Shown here piece after piece: positions 1 to 8,643 of a DNA stretch of 64,000 nt (its first letter is position 1; each line of letters begins with the position of its first letter). Origin of the DNA: Hyphomicrobiales bacterium (lineage in GTDB: Bacteria > Pseudomonadota > Alphaproteobacteria > Rhizobiales > Rhizobiaceae). The stretch spans positions 62,001 to 126,000 of the forward strand of contig UCGV01000017.1 in the NCBI GenBank assembly GCA_900471925.1, written 5' to 3'. The notes under the pieces are model-generated. The model was not told the origin of the DNA. It made no database searches and saw only the letters and a program-made list of their open reading frames with translations. The position numbers and the translations under genes were made by a program.

Positions 1-131
1 CTATCGATTCGAACGGAGACCGATCGGCCATCATCTGCGAAGACAGCTGTTCCTGGCACAAGAAAGCTGCCAACGATACCCGCGGTTGCCTGCATGAGCC
101 TGCGTCTGCTAATTCCCAATTGGTCTGCCAT
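1..131 (-). CDS. Tat-exported ABC substrate-binding protein, N-terminus only (partial)
   Basis: The reverse strand from 131 reads ATG and stays open to the window edge (about 43 codons). GGAGG sits about 8 bases upstream of the ATG. The peptide starts MADQLGISRRRLMQATAGIV, a twin-arginine signal (SRRRLMQ) followed by a hydrophobic stretch and an alanine-rich cleavage region ending near AVFA-DD. It lies 25 bases after the stop of the DppF-like ATPase, in the same direction. By inference it is therefore the periplasmic binding protein of the peptide-type ABC transporter upstream. The fold and ligand cannot be seen because nearly all of the gene is outside the window. A Tat-exported enzyme processing the imported ligand is the alternative. 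Confidence 0.7.
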   Translation of the reverse strand, partial: MADQLGISRRRLMQATAGIVGSFLVPGTAVFADDGRSVSVRID

Positions 132-156
132 GTTCATTCCTCCGTTTAGCTTTGCG

Positions 157-1137
157 TCATGCTTCGGCTGTCCCTTGCAGGGCCACCGCTTGACCTAATG
201 AGAAGGGAAAGTGGCATCTGACGAGACGGTCGGAACCAGCTTCCGTTAAAGAGGGTAATACTGATGAGCATTTGGCTACAGCTACCGGGCATCGGGTATG
301 AAACCGGCAGCCACTCGGCACCGATGCATTGCTCGGTATCTCTCCCTTGAGAATGATAGGGCGAGAATTTTCGTTGGCCGTAAGAAGCGGATTGGTCGAT
401 ACAAGCGTCGTGGTATAGGGATGGGCTGGGTTCTCGAAGAGGCTCTCGGTCGGCGCATCCTCGATGATTTGGCCGAGGTACATCACGACGGTTCTACGGG
501 TGACGCGTTTCACCACGTGCAAGTTATGACTGACCATCAAAAACGTCAGGCCCAACTCGCGCTGGAACTCGAGAAGCAAATTGAGCAACTCACCCTGCAC
601 GGACACATCGAGGCCAGCGGTGGGTTCGTCTGCCACGAGAACGGATGGACGAAGCAAGAGCGCCCGAATGACTCCGATCCTGCGAGCTTGGCCGCCCGAA
701 ATTTGATGCGGGTATCGCGAAAGGACGGAGTTTGGGAGTTTTAGCCTGGCGAGCAATTCATCGGCATGCCGCTTGGTCTTATGAGGGTTTAGTCCGTGAA
801 TCGCCACCGCCTCCATAAGCAGGTCACCAATGGTCATGCGCGGAGACAAGGCGGCCACGGCATCTTGCATGAGCATCTGAACCTGGCGCCGAAAAGCCTT
901 TCTATCCCTCGACAAGGAGCTGGCCACAGACGCGCCAAGCACCTCAGCAAAGCCCGAGTTAACGGTGGTTAGGCCCAGTAGTACCCGGCATAGAGTGCTT
1001 TTGCCGGAACCCGATTCACCAATGAGGCCAACCGTCTCGCCGGCTTGAAGCTCAAGAGTGACTTCATCCAATGCCCTAACCGACTTCCTATATGTTACAC
1101 TGGCCCGATCCAATTTTATGGCGATGGATTTCGTCAT
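157..1137 (-). CDS. Peptide/nickel-type ABC transporter ATPase (DppF/OppF-like)
   Basis: This is a 326-residue cytoplasmic ATPase of the oligopeptide/nickel importer class. Visible motifs are Walker A GESGSGKST near residue 44, a divergent signature ISGGQARR instead of LSGGQ, Walker B VLVADEPTAGLD, and a C-terminal oligopeptide-transporter extension with the CRFHTRCPVAVAKC cysteine cluster. The start chosen is the ATG at 1137, whose ATGA overlaps the stop of the upstream ATPase; an in-frame start eight codons earlier is less likely. It powers the two permeases encoded upstream together with the DppD-like partner. A peptide, opine or glycoside ligand is possible; the sequence does not say which. 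Confidence 0.88.
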   Translation of the reverse strand: MTKSIAIKLDRASVTYRKSVRALDEVTLELQAGETVGLIGESGSGKSTLCRVLLGLTTVNSGFAEVLGASVASSLSRDRKAFRRQVQMLMQDAVAALSPRMTIGDLLMEAVAIHGLNPHKTKRHADELLARLKLPNSVLSRYPHQISGGQARRIGVIRALLLRPSVLVADEPTAGLDVSVQGELLNLLLEFQRELGLTFLMVSHNLHVVKRVTRRTVVMYLGQIIEDAPTESLFENPAHPYTTTLVSTNPLLTANENSRPIILKGEIPSNASVPSGCRFHTRCPVAVAKCSSVLPSLTEAGSDRLVRCHFPFSLGQAVALQGTAEA

Positions 1138-2108
1138 GCGATCTCCTCCAGGCGCAAACAAGCCGCTTTTTGCTCGTTTCCGACTTCTCGAAGTTCGGGA
1201 ATAAGCTGGCGACAGGCATCGATAACGAATGGACAGCGCGACGCGAAGATACAGCCTGCGGGCTTGTCGATTGTTTCCGGGACTCTGCCCGGGATGAAGC
1301 TTAGCGGAACGTCAGGGGGCCGATCGTCGACTTCGCATTCAACGAGTGCCCGGGAGTAGGGATGGAGTGGATGCCCAAGCGTTTCGCGCACCGGGCCAAC
1401 TTCAAGCACGCGTCCTCCATACATCACCGCGACACGATCGCAGAGCTGCGCGATAGTTCCCAGGTGATGGGAGATAAAAATGATGGAGCCCGCAAAGTCG
1501 TTGCGCAGGTCGCGTAACAGTTCCACGATCTGAGCTTCAATAGTCGCGTCAAGAGCGGTGGTTGGTTCATCCGCGATCAGGATCTCGGGTTCGCACAGAA
1601 GTGCCATGGCGATCATCACGCGTTGACGCATGCCGCCGGATAACTGCAATGGATAGTTTTCCAACCGGAGATGCGCATCCGCTAATCCAACACGACCTAG
1701 CGCAGTCTCCGCTTTTTCTTTTGCGTCTCGCTTGGAGATTGTGGGAAATCGCCGACGTATGACGTCCGAAAGCTGGGTGCCTATCGTAAAAACTGGATTG
1801 AGAGCGGTCATCGGATCTTGGAAGACCATAGCCAACTGATGGCCCCTTATGGCTCGCATCTGAGCCTTCGAGAGGGAGACCAGATCGGTTCCGTTCAGAT
1901 GAATTTGGCCGTCGATCCTAAGGGAGTCACCAGTCAGGCCCATGATCGCGTTCACAAGGCTTGACTTGCCGGAGCCAGATTCGCCGACCACCCCGAGTAT
2001 CTCGCCTCGACCTAGAGTCAGATCGACTCCGCGCAGGATTTCTGCTTGGCCGCTTTTCGTGTCTGCTAAAAGACGGAGGTTTTCAATCTTGAGAACGGGA
2101 TCAAACAT
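1134..2108 (-). CDS. Peptide/nickel-type ABC transporter ATPase (DppD/OppD-like)
   Basis: This is a 324-residue ATPase, first of the pair in this importer. It shows Walker A GESGSGKSS near residue 43, signature LSGGMRQR, Walker B ILIADEPTTALD, the switch histidine in FISHHLG, and the OppD-type C-terminal domain with CIFASRCPFVIDAC. Its ATG overlaps the end of the preceding permease gene by 8 bases and its stop overlaps the next ATPase start as ATGA, so the genes are translationally coupled. Length and motifs are normal for the family. Substrate is unknown. Confidence 0.9.
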   Translation of the reverse strand: MFDPVLKIENLRLLADTKSGQAEILRGVDLTLGRGEILGVVGESGSGKSSLVNAIMGLTGDSLRIDGQIHLNGTDLVSLSKAQMRAIRGHQLAMVFQDPMTALNPVFTIGTQLSDVIRRRFPTISKRDAKEKAETALGRVGLADAHLRLENYPLQLSGGMRQRVMIAMALLCEPEILIADEPTTALDATIEAQIVELLRDLRNDFAGSIIFISHHLGTIAQLCDRVAVMYGGRVLEVGPVRETLGHPLHPYSRALVECEVDDRPPDVPLSFIPGRVPETIDKPAGCIFASRCPFVIDACRQLIPELREVGNEQKAACLRLEEIA

Positions 2109-2967
2109 TACGAACCTCCGAATCTGATCGCGGATCGATCGCGTGTCTCAGTGCCTCTCCGAACATGGTGAAAGCGAGTGTCGCGATAGCCAGTGCGGAA
2201 CTCGAAACGAGGACCGGGACCACGGTGGTGGACATGTTTTGATAGCCGTCCTGCAGAAGACCTCCCCAGCTTGCGAGCGGTGGTTTGAGGCCCAACCCGA
2301 GGAATGACATGCTTGCTTCGATAGCGATGACGATAGGAATGTCGAGTGAGGCAATGACGATCAGCGGAGCAAGAATGTTGGGGAATATGTGAAAGGTCAG
2401 GATCCGAGATTGCGATGCCCCTAGAATTAGTTCGGCTTCGACAAAAGGTTCGTTCTGGATACTTAAAACCTGGGCGCGAGCTACTCGACCAAAATGTGGA
2501 ATTAGGCTAACGGCAATGATGAAAATAATGACCGGAAGTGCCGATCCCAGAACAGCCACCGCGGCCAAAGCGAGAATTACGCTGGGAAACGAGGATACGG
2601 AGTCAAACGCGACGAGAATAACTCGCTCGGCCGCGCCCTTGATATACGCGGAGATAGTTCCCAGCGCCACGCCAACGATCAGCGCGACGCTAATGACAGA
2701 TATCGCGACAATTATAGCCACGCGTGTTCCGTAGATATTACGGCTGAGGAGGTCGCGGCCCAGTTGGTCAGTACCAAGCCAATGTTGAGCGGACGGCCCA
2801 GCGAACCTATTGGCCACCGAAAGCTGGTTGGGATCGTATGGCGATATCCATGGAGCGAAAGCAGCGGTTCCAACGATTATGGCAACAAGAGCGAATCCAA
2901 TCACGCCACCGGGGTTACTCAAGACGCGCCGGATAATATCGATGAGGGTTCTTTGAAACCGCCACAT
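2101..2967 (-). CDS. Peptide-type ABC transporter permease (DppC-like)
   Basis: This is a 288-residue inner-membrane protein with about six hydrophobic segments. It begins with the short cytoplasmic N-terminus and SNPGGVIGF helix typical of DppC/OppC, followed by the periplasmic FAGPSAQHWLGTDQLGRD motif that nearly every member of this family carries. The coupling loop is recognisable around EAELILGASQSRILTFHIFPN. It starts 2 bases after the stop of the DppB-like gene. It forms the transmembrane channel with that partner. Confidence 0.9.
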   Translation of the reverse strand: MWRFQRTLIDIIRRVLSNPGGVIGFALVAIIVGTAAFAPWISPYDPNQLSVANRFAGPSAQHWLGTDQLGRDLLSRNIYGTRVAIIVAISVISVALIVGVALGTISAYIKGAAERVILVAFDSVSSFPSVILALAAVAVLGSALPVIIFIIAVSLIPHFGRVARAQVLSIQNEPFVEAELILGASQSRILTFHIFPNILAPLIVIASLDIPIVIAIEASMSFLGLGLKPPLASWGGLLQDGYQNMSTTVVPVLVSSSALAIATLAFTMFGEALRHAIDPRSDSEVRNV

Positions 2968-2969
2968 AA

Positions 2970-3926
2970 TCAGCTTCGTCCTTCCCGAATGCGAGGGTCG
3001 AACAACGAGTAGCTGAGTTCAACGAGAAGGTTCACCATTACAAAGATGACGACTACAACGAATACTGTTCCTTGCAGAACCGAGAAGTTTCGTGCCTGAA
3101 GTGAGTTGTAGAGTACGGTCCCAACGCCATCCCGTGCGAACAGGATTTCGATTAAAACCGCCCCACCCAGCAGGCGGCCGATTCCCATGCCAATTACTGC
3201 GAGGGTGGGGATAATGGCGTTCTTCAACGCGTACTTGTAGAGCACTAGTCTTTCGGACAAACCGTATGCTCGCGCCGTTCTTATGTAGTTTTCGCCAAGT
3301 GTCTCCAGCATCGATGTGCGGACCAGTCGGGCAATCAGCCCGATCCAACCGAGCGAAAGAGCAACCGTTGGCAAAATCATGCGGATCAGCTGATCCCCGA
3401 GAGTGCCGTTCTCAACTCCGCCAAGGACCGGTAACCACTGCAGCCAGATAGAAAATATGACAAGCAGGAAAATGCCCAATATAAAGCTGGGCACGGAAAC
3501 AAAGACGACAGACACCATGGCAATCAAAGTGTCAGCAAGCGTTCCCTTGTGTACTGCACAAAAAACTCCCGCAGGGATTCCGACTAGGCAAGCCAAAGCC
3601 ATTGCGGCAAATGCCAATGAGAAAGTGCTGGGCAGGGCGGAGAACACAATCTGGTTCACGCTCCGACCCGTTGCGACATCTGTCCCAAGGTTGCCGGACA
3701 ATACCTGTCTAAAAAACATCCCAAACCGGATGTAAACAGGCTGATCCAGACCCATCTCGCGAATGAACCGCTGCGAGAATTCCGGCGTGGCACCTGGGCC
3801 GAGGAGTGCGGTCGCCGGGTCACCTGGCACGGAATTGATGAGCACAAAAATCACAAGCATCGCGCCCAAAATAGAAAAGAGCGCAGTGATGCAACGACGC
3901 GTTAATCGTCCTTCGAAACTCCGCAA
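2970..3926 (-). CDS. Peptide-type ABC transporter permease (DppB-like)
   Basis: This is a 318-residue inner-membrane permease, first gene of the operon. It has an N-terminal membrane helix, the periplasmic region with VPGDPATALLG and the GLDQPVYIRF segment, then five further helices and the coupling motif YIRTARAYGLSERLVLYKYALKN. The best start is a TTG at 3926: the sequence GAGGGG lies about 5-8 bases upstream at the right distance, and no ATG occurs until about residue 23, inside the first helix. The rare start may limit expression of the operon. Upstream is a long non-coding stretch that should contain the promoter. Confidence 0.88.
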   Translation of the reverse strand: MRSFEGRLTRRCITALFSILGAMLVIFVLINSVPGDPATALLGPGATPEFSQRFIREMGLDQPVYIRFGMFFRQVLSGNLGTDVATGRSVNQIVFSALPSTFSLAFAAMALACLVGIPAGVFCAVHKGTLADTLIAMVSVVFVSVPSFILGIFLLVIFSIWLQWLPVLGGVENGTLGDQLIRMILPTVALSLGWIGLIARLVRTSMLETLGENYIRTARAYGLSERLVLYKYALKNAIIPTLAVIGMGIGRLLGGAVLIEILFARDGVGTVLYNSLQARNFSVLQGTVFVVVVIFVMVNLLVELSYSLFDPRIREGRS

Positions 3927-4474
3927 TTTAAGCCCCTCGGTTTTCTTTTGGCTCTATTGATGTGGCCATCTTTAAGGAGATCATATCGAGACCGCGATCT
4001 TGCGGGATATCCCAATTGATAGACGGATATATGCGCCTTAGTTTGAGGACAATTTCGTTTGTCGCATCGATTCATCCAATCTTTGCATTTCCTAGAACGA
4101 AAGAGATCTGGGCGCGTCTGTGGCCTCCGGTAGCGTGACCCTTTGCGCACGCTCTCAATCACGCAGGGAGGCCGAGAACGCTTCTGCGGAATCGAACTGT
4201 TCGATCCGTAACCGCGGGCGTGATTAGGTCCTCAAGCGCCCCCAGCTTTTGGTTCGCAAACGTGCAGCCTGAAGATTTTAGGCTCCCAAAAGGCGACGAG
4301 GTGCTGTCCAATCACACGTGAATTCGCGAACCGCGCCCCATTAATCGGCGATCAAAGAAAAGGACTAGTAAGTGCGCCCTCGGTCAAACAACGTGACAAG
4401 ACCACGGCAAGATCCTGCCGCGCCTGAAGGCACTGGCTTATTTCAAAGTCCGGGGTTCGCGCCCTTATTTCATT
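3927..4474. other. Intergenic region upstream of the dpp-type operon, no gene seen
   Basis: About 550 bases separate the start of the DppB-like gene from the stop of the serine-hydrolase gene, both on the minus strand. I see no open frame with convincing composition. The operon promoter presumably lies here, but I found no strong -35/-10 pair. A 7-base inverted pair CTTTTGG / CCAAAAG occurs near 4248 and 4288 and is too widely spaced to interpret. Confidence 0.4.
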
Positions 4475-5635
4475 TCATGCCGCCTCCAAGCATCGGCGCA
4501 CCTCGTCGAAAGCAGCATGGGTCAGCCACATCTTGCGGCCATCGACAGCGTCTGGCCAAGACGAAAACTTAGCCATCACCGTCTTGTTCTTCCGATCGAT
4601 GAACAAATTTTGCCCGTAAACACCCATTGCAAACAGAATTTGTGCGTCGCCATCGACGGTAAACCAACCGCTGCGATAACTCATTTTTGGGCTAATGGGT
4701 GAAAAAGGCCCGCCCCACTGACCGGAACTCCAAGCCTGACGGTCGCCACCGTTTGCCAAGCCTGATACGATGCCGCTAGGTAGGACCTGCCGTTGGTTAC
4801 CTAATGTGCCATCAAGCGAAAGCGCATGACCTAGCCGCGCCAGATCCCGGATCGTCGCGCATAGCCCGCCAGCGCTGCGGGCAAAGCCGTCCCAGTCGAG
4901 TGTAAGTGCTGCGTCCTCCTGAGCAATTGGTATCCAAATCTTTTCGGAAATGAGATCCTGCACCGTCCGAGAGGTCGCTCTTTCGAGCGCCCAGCCAAGG
5001 AGGTCTGTGTTCGCCGAATGATAGAGAAACGCACCGCCAGATTGCCAGGCCCGGCCACGCAACTGCGAAAAAAAGGATTTTATGCCAATCTTGGTCGCTC
5101 CGTGCGGTTCCCATCCGACCGATTGTGCGTAAAGGGTCTCCTGCACGGGATCCAACGCGACTGCGACGCGCATGTCGAGCAAATCGCGCGCGCTGACGTT
5201 CGCGAAAGGGGAGCTGGCTATTTCGGGGACGTAGATTTGGATGGGCATATCCAGCTTGATCGCCCCGTCCGCCGCCAGAATTTCTGTCAGCAGACCTATG
5301 ACCGCCTTTGTTGCAGACATCGCTATGTGACGCGAAGTCGAATTCATGGCGTTGCGGTAGGTCTCAAAGACCATCTGTCCTTTATGAAGGACGATCATCG
5401 CATCGGTGGAGGTCTCCGCCAGGACTTGCTCAAGGTCGATCGACGAGCCGCTTGGCAAACGAAGCGAGAATGCTTCAATCGACTTGGCCGAGAGCGGAAA
5501 GACATCCCCGTTCTTCCCCGCCGGTATACGAGCCGTTTCTATTTCAGACGGAAGATGATGGAAGGCAAAATGATTGTGCGAGGACTTTCTCCAATTCGAC
5601 AGGTTTGTATCTGACGCGCTCGTGCCGGGTTCCAT
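4475..5635 (-). CDS. Serine beta-lactamase-fold hydrolase (class C / 6-aminohexanoate-dimer hydrolase-like)
   Basis: This is a 386-residue enzyme of the penicillin-binding-like serine hydrolase superfamily. The catalytic S-x-x-K motif is visible as SATK (Ser107, Lys110 from the chosen start), and the second motif as YHSAN (Tyr206). The start chosen is the ATG at 5635, with AAGGA about 8 bases upstream; an open frame extends 14 codons further but lacks a ribosome site. No signal peptide is evident, so it is probably cytoplasmic, which fits the amide/ester hydrolase branch (nylon-oligomer hydrolase, EstB) better than a drug-resistance beta-lactamase. It is divergent from an AraC gene that may control it. 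Confidence 0.8.
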   Translation of the reverse strand: MEPGTSASDTNLSNWRKSSHNHFAFHHLPSEIETARIPAGKNGDVFPLSAKSIEAFSLRLPSGSSIDLEQVLAETSTDAMIVLHKGQMVFETYRNAMNSTSRHIAMSATKAVIGLLTEILAADGAIKLDMPIQIYVPEIASSPFANVSARDLLDMRVAVALDPVQETLYAQSVGWEPHGATKIGIKSFFSQLRGRAWQSGGAFLYHSANTDLLGWALERATSRTVQDLISEKIWIPIAQEDAALTLDWDGFARSAGGLCATIRDLARLGHALSLDGTLGNQRQVLPSGIVSGLANGGDRQAWSSGQWGGPFSPISPKMSYRSGWFTVDGDAQILFAMGVYGQNLFIDRKNKTVMAKFSSWPDAVDGRKMWLTHAAFDEVRRCLEAA

Positions 5636-5750
5636 CGTGAATATCCTTATTCGCCAGAGTCTTGCTTCATCAACCAAGGTGACGCGTTCGGGTCAGTCAC
5701 CTCAGATGGCGTGCGCGTGGTCACCCTAGCAATGGGCTTCAGGATGCTCT

Positions 5751-6704
5751 ATGTCGAAGTGTCCGCAATGTTTTAGAGATCGTCCTATTTTCGATCCCCT
5801 GACCCAGGTTGTCCGCCTTCTCAAGCCTAGCGCCCTCCTGTTGAAGCAGCTTGAAACGCGAGGACCCTGGGCGGTCAGTTATCCCTCGCTCGGTGATACG
5901 GTCTTTGTCCTCGTAACTGACGGAAGCGCCTGGCTTCAGCTTTCTGGCCGCCCGGCGCGCATGATGAAGACCGGCGATTTCCTGTTGTTGACGGAGCCTG
6001 AAGCATGGAGGATGGGAGACAGCGAAGGGACCCCGCCGGTCAAATTCAAGCTGCCGCAGAACAATCCGTCCGCCAATTCGATCATCACTGATACGTCGAG
6101 TACAGCCACGACCGTTAAGCTGCTTGGGGGACGATTCTCGTTTGACCGCACACATCTGGGATTGTTGAAGGAGATAATTCCTCCCATCGTCGAGATCGAC
6201 TCCGCCGCGGCGGGCGCGTCGCGTGTCGGAGCGCTTTTGAAGATGTTGGAGACAGAGGCCTGGGAAGCCAGACCCGGATCGACGCTCGTCACGGAACGTC
6301 TACTCGAGATTCTTCTAATCGAGGTGGTGCGTTACCACGGCGAAGCGCAAGCAAGCACGAATACGGGCCTTATCGCGGGCCTTGCCGATCCGCTTATTGC
6401 CGCGTGCTTGCGGGCGCTGCACACAGACCCTTCGAGAGATTGGTCAGTTGCCAAACTGGCGAAAGTCGCCGGGGCGTCTCGATCCGTCTTCGCGCAACGC
6501 TTCTCCGAGATAGTCGGGCTTCCTCCGATGCAATATCTGCTTAAATGGCGTATGGACCTTGCCAAGGAGATGATCGGCCAGGGGATATCGATTTCGGAAA
6601 CAGCCTTCGCGTGCGGTTATCGATCAGTAAGCGGTTTCAGCGTGGCTTTTACCCGTCACATCGGTTGCCCGCCTTCGCATCTCCGTTCGAGCAGGAATGC
6701 ATAG
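5751..6704 (+). CDS. AraC-family transcriptional regulator with N-terminal cupin domain
   Basis: This is a 317-residue protein. Residues about 15-200 form a cupin-like ligand-binding domain of the type common in rhizobial AraC proteins (GDTVFVLVTDGSAWLQL, then MKTGDFLLL). The C-terminal 100 residues carry the two helix-turn-helix units: WSVAKLAKVAGASRSVFAQR and ISISETAFACGYRSVSGFSV. It diverges from the serine-hydrolase gene, with 115 bases between the two starts, and probably regulates it. The inducer is unknown. A hairpin with a T-tract follows its stop. Confidence 0.88.
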   Translation: MSKCPQCFRDRPIFDPLTQVVRLLKPSALLLKQLETRGPWAVSYPSLGDTVFVLVTDGSAWLQLSGRPARMMKTGDFLLLTEPEAWRMGDSEGTPPVKFKLPQNNPSANSIITDTSSTATTVKLLGGRFSFDRTHLGLLKEIIPPIVEIDSAAAGASRVGALLKMLETEAWEARPGSTLVTERLLEILLIEVVRYHGEAQASTNTGLIAGLADPLIAACLRALHTDPSRDWSVAKLAKVAGASRSVFAQRFSEIVGLPPMQYLLKWRMDLAKEMIGQGISISETAFACGYRSVSGFSVAFTRHIGCPPSHLRSSRNA

Positions 6705-6854
6705 AAGCATGTGTCGGTCTTTGCTTCGTCAGAGATTCCAGCGGTTCATTTGCTTCCAACACGACGCGATGCAATCGGGTAAGACCGTCGTCTCATAGTG
6801 AGATAGCTCCCTTTGAGGTGTGAGCATGGTCGTCATGCGATCAAAAAGCTCTGC

Positions 6855-6889
6855 GCTGAGCCCGATAGTCCCGCGAGTGCTCAGCTTTT
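6855..6889 (+). terminator. Candidate intrinsic terminator after the AraC gene
   Basis: GCTGAGC at 6855-6861 pairs with GCTCAGC at 6879-6885 across a 17-base loop and is followed by TTTT. It overlaps the last codons and stop of the convergent permease gene, so it can end the plus-strand transcript where the two units meet. The loop is rather long, so strength is uncertain. Confidence 0.5.
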
Positions 6890-7750
6890 CATACCGCCTT
6901 CTGCCAACCCAGAGGTAATCCTTCCTTGCGTCACGATGTAAAGCAGAATGGAAAATGCCGTCAGCAGAACGGAGCCAGCAAGGAGCATACCCCAGGAGTA
7001 GATACTATCCTGGCCGATCCAGGTGGACAGACCGAGCGGCAGCGTCTTGTTGCGCTCCGACGACGTGAGGATGAGAGCGAAAAGAAATTCGTTCCACGCA
7101 TTGTTGAAGCTGAACACGCCGACCGAGATCAATCCCGGAAGCGCAAGCGGAAGGGTCACCTTCCTGAAAGCCTTGAAGCGAGTGCAACCGTCGAGCATCG
7201 CGCTTTCTTCGAACGATGTGGGGATCGATCGGAAATACGAGCGCATGAACCAGAGGGCAAACGGCAGCGTGAATGCAGTGTTGGCGGCGATGAGGCTGAC
7301 AAGCGTATCCTGCAGCCCGACCAGCGAGACCAGCATGTAGACCGGGATCACTACCAGCGTCTCCGGCAACATGTAGCAGACCAGGGATATGCCTGCGATG
7401 GCGGCCAAGCCAAAGAACCGAAAGCGGTTGAGCGTGTATCCGCCCAATGTTCCAAGCGTCAGCGACAAGAATGTCGTTGCGGATGCCACGATGAGACTAT
7501 TGACAAAATAACGGGCAAACCCGGTCTGCGTGAAAAGATCCGTGTAGTTTTTGAAGGTGATTGTCACCGGAAGAAAATCGGGGGGTGCCTGGTAGAGTTC
7601 CGCCGGCTCTTTCAGCGAGCACAGGATCATCCATAGCAGTGGAAAACCCATGATGGTAATTGCGGTGAACGCGAGCAAAGAGACCAATATCTTGCTCGTT
7701 ACGGCGTGAAACAGCGCGGGATTTGAGGGCACATGGCCGCTGTGTCTCAT
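6881..7750 (-). CDS. Sugar-type ABC transporter permease (MalG-like)
   Basis: This is a 289-residue inner-membrane permease of the carbohydrate uptake family 1. It has six hydrophobic segments, the conserved WMILCSLKEPAELYQAPP opening after helix one, and the coupling motif EESAMLDGCTRFKAFRKVTLP at about residues 188-208. Its ATG overlaps the stop of the MalF-like gene as ATGA. It is the last gene of the transporter operon. Ligand specificity lies in the binding protein and is not known. Confidence 0.9.
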   Translation of the reverse strand: MRHSGHVPSNPALFHAVTSKILVSLLAFTAITIMGFPLLWMILCSLKEPAELYQAPPDFLPVTITFKNYTDLFTQTGFARYFVNSLIVASATTFLSLTLGTLGGYTLNRFRFFGLAAIAGISLVCYMLPETLVVIPVYMLVSLVGLQDTLVSLIAANTAFTLPFALWFMRSYFRSIPTSFEESAMLDGCTRFKAFRKVTLPLALPGLISVGVFSFNNAWNEFLFALILTSSERNKTLPLGLSTWIGQDSIYSWGMLLAGSVLLTAFSILLYIVTQGRITSGLAEGGMKS

Positions 7751-8643
7751 TGGCGTTTCTCCGACCAGCGCATGAGAAGCAGATAGATGGCAAGGAAGAC
7801 AAGGATAATGCCGAACATGATGAGCGCGATCGCAGCGGCTCCGCCAACCTCGAATTCCTGGAATCCCTTGACGAAAATGAGAATCGGCAACGTCGTCGTT
7901 GCGTCTACCGGTCCGCCGCCGGTCAGGAGATAAATCAGGTCAAATTTGTGGAACGACCAGATCGTTCGAAGCAGTGCGGTGAGTATGAAGACTGGCAGGA
8001 TGTAGGGAACGGTGATGCGCATGAACCGCTGGACGGCGTTGGCGCCGTCAAGCTTTGCCGCCTCATACTGTTCGGTCGGGATCGACTGCAGAATGCCAAG
8101 GATCGCAAGGACGACGAATGGCGCGAACTTCCATGTGCCGATCAGGATCACGGAAAACATCGCCAGGCGCGGGCTTGTCAACCACTGAACAGGCTTTTCG
8201 ACCAGACCGGTGCCGATTAGAAGGCTGTTGGCTATCCCGACGATATCGTCGAACATGTAGCGCCAAACGAGGACCGCGACGACCGTCGGCATGAGGAATG
8301 GCGCCAGCACGATGGCCCGGACCAGCCCGCGGAAGCGAAAGCTTTGATGCAGAAGCAGGGCGAGGCCGGTGCCGAGCAGCATTTCCATGCCGACATTTCC
8401 GAACACCCAGATGAAGGTGTTGATCAGCGCCGAATAGAAATCCGGATTGCCCAGCACCGCGCGAAAGTTTGCAAGACCGGCGAATTCTCCGGTGAAACGC
8501 CCTAGCGTCACGTCTTGTACACTGAGGGCGAATATCGCGAGCGTCGGTACGGCTATGAGCAGCAGAATGAGCGCGACGGATGGCAGCAGTGTGAGATACG
8601 CGAACGTGCGGTCGCCTCGCTGAACTGCTGTGACCTCAGACAT
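7747..8643 (-). CDS. Sugar-type ABC transporter permease (MalF-like)
   Basis: This is a 298-residue inner-membrane permease with six predicted helices and the coupling motif YEAAKLDGANAVQRFMRITVP. The ATG at 8643 (MSEVTAVQRG) was chosen because GAGG sits about 7 bases upstream; a GTG four codons earlier is possible. It overlaps the upstream ATPase stop by 8 bases and the following permease by 4, which is typical of translational coupling. With the MalG-like partner it forms the channel of a sugar or sugar-acid importer. Confidence 0.9.
   Translation of the reverse strand: MSEVTAVQRGDRTFAYLTLLPSVALILLLIAVPTLAIFALSVQDVTLGRFTGEFAGLANFRAVLGNPDFYSALINTFIWVFGNVGMEMLLGTGLALLLHQSFRFRGLVRAIVLAPFLMPTVVAVLVWRYMFDDIVGIANSLLIGTGLVEKPVQWLTSPRLAMFSVILIGTWKFAPFVVLAILGILQSIPTEQYEAAKLDGANAVQRFMRITVPYILPVFILTALLRTIWSFHKFDLIYLLTGGGPVDATTTLPILIFVKGFQEFEVGGAAAIALIMFGIILVFLAIYLLLMRWSEKRQ

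Noticed and set aside
4440..4475. GGGGTTCGCGCCC resembling a tRNA T-arm, possibly a tRNA or attachment site
   Set aside because: The flanks cannot form acceptor, D or anticodon stems, and there is no integrase or boundary nearby.
5018..5614. Plus-strand 198-codon frame within the serine-hydrolase gene
   Set aside because: It lies antisense to SATK and YHSAN catalytic motifs of the real gene and has no recognisable protein features.
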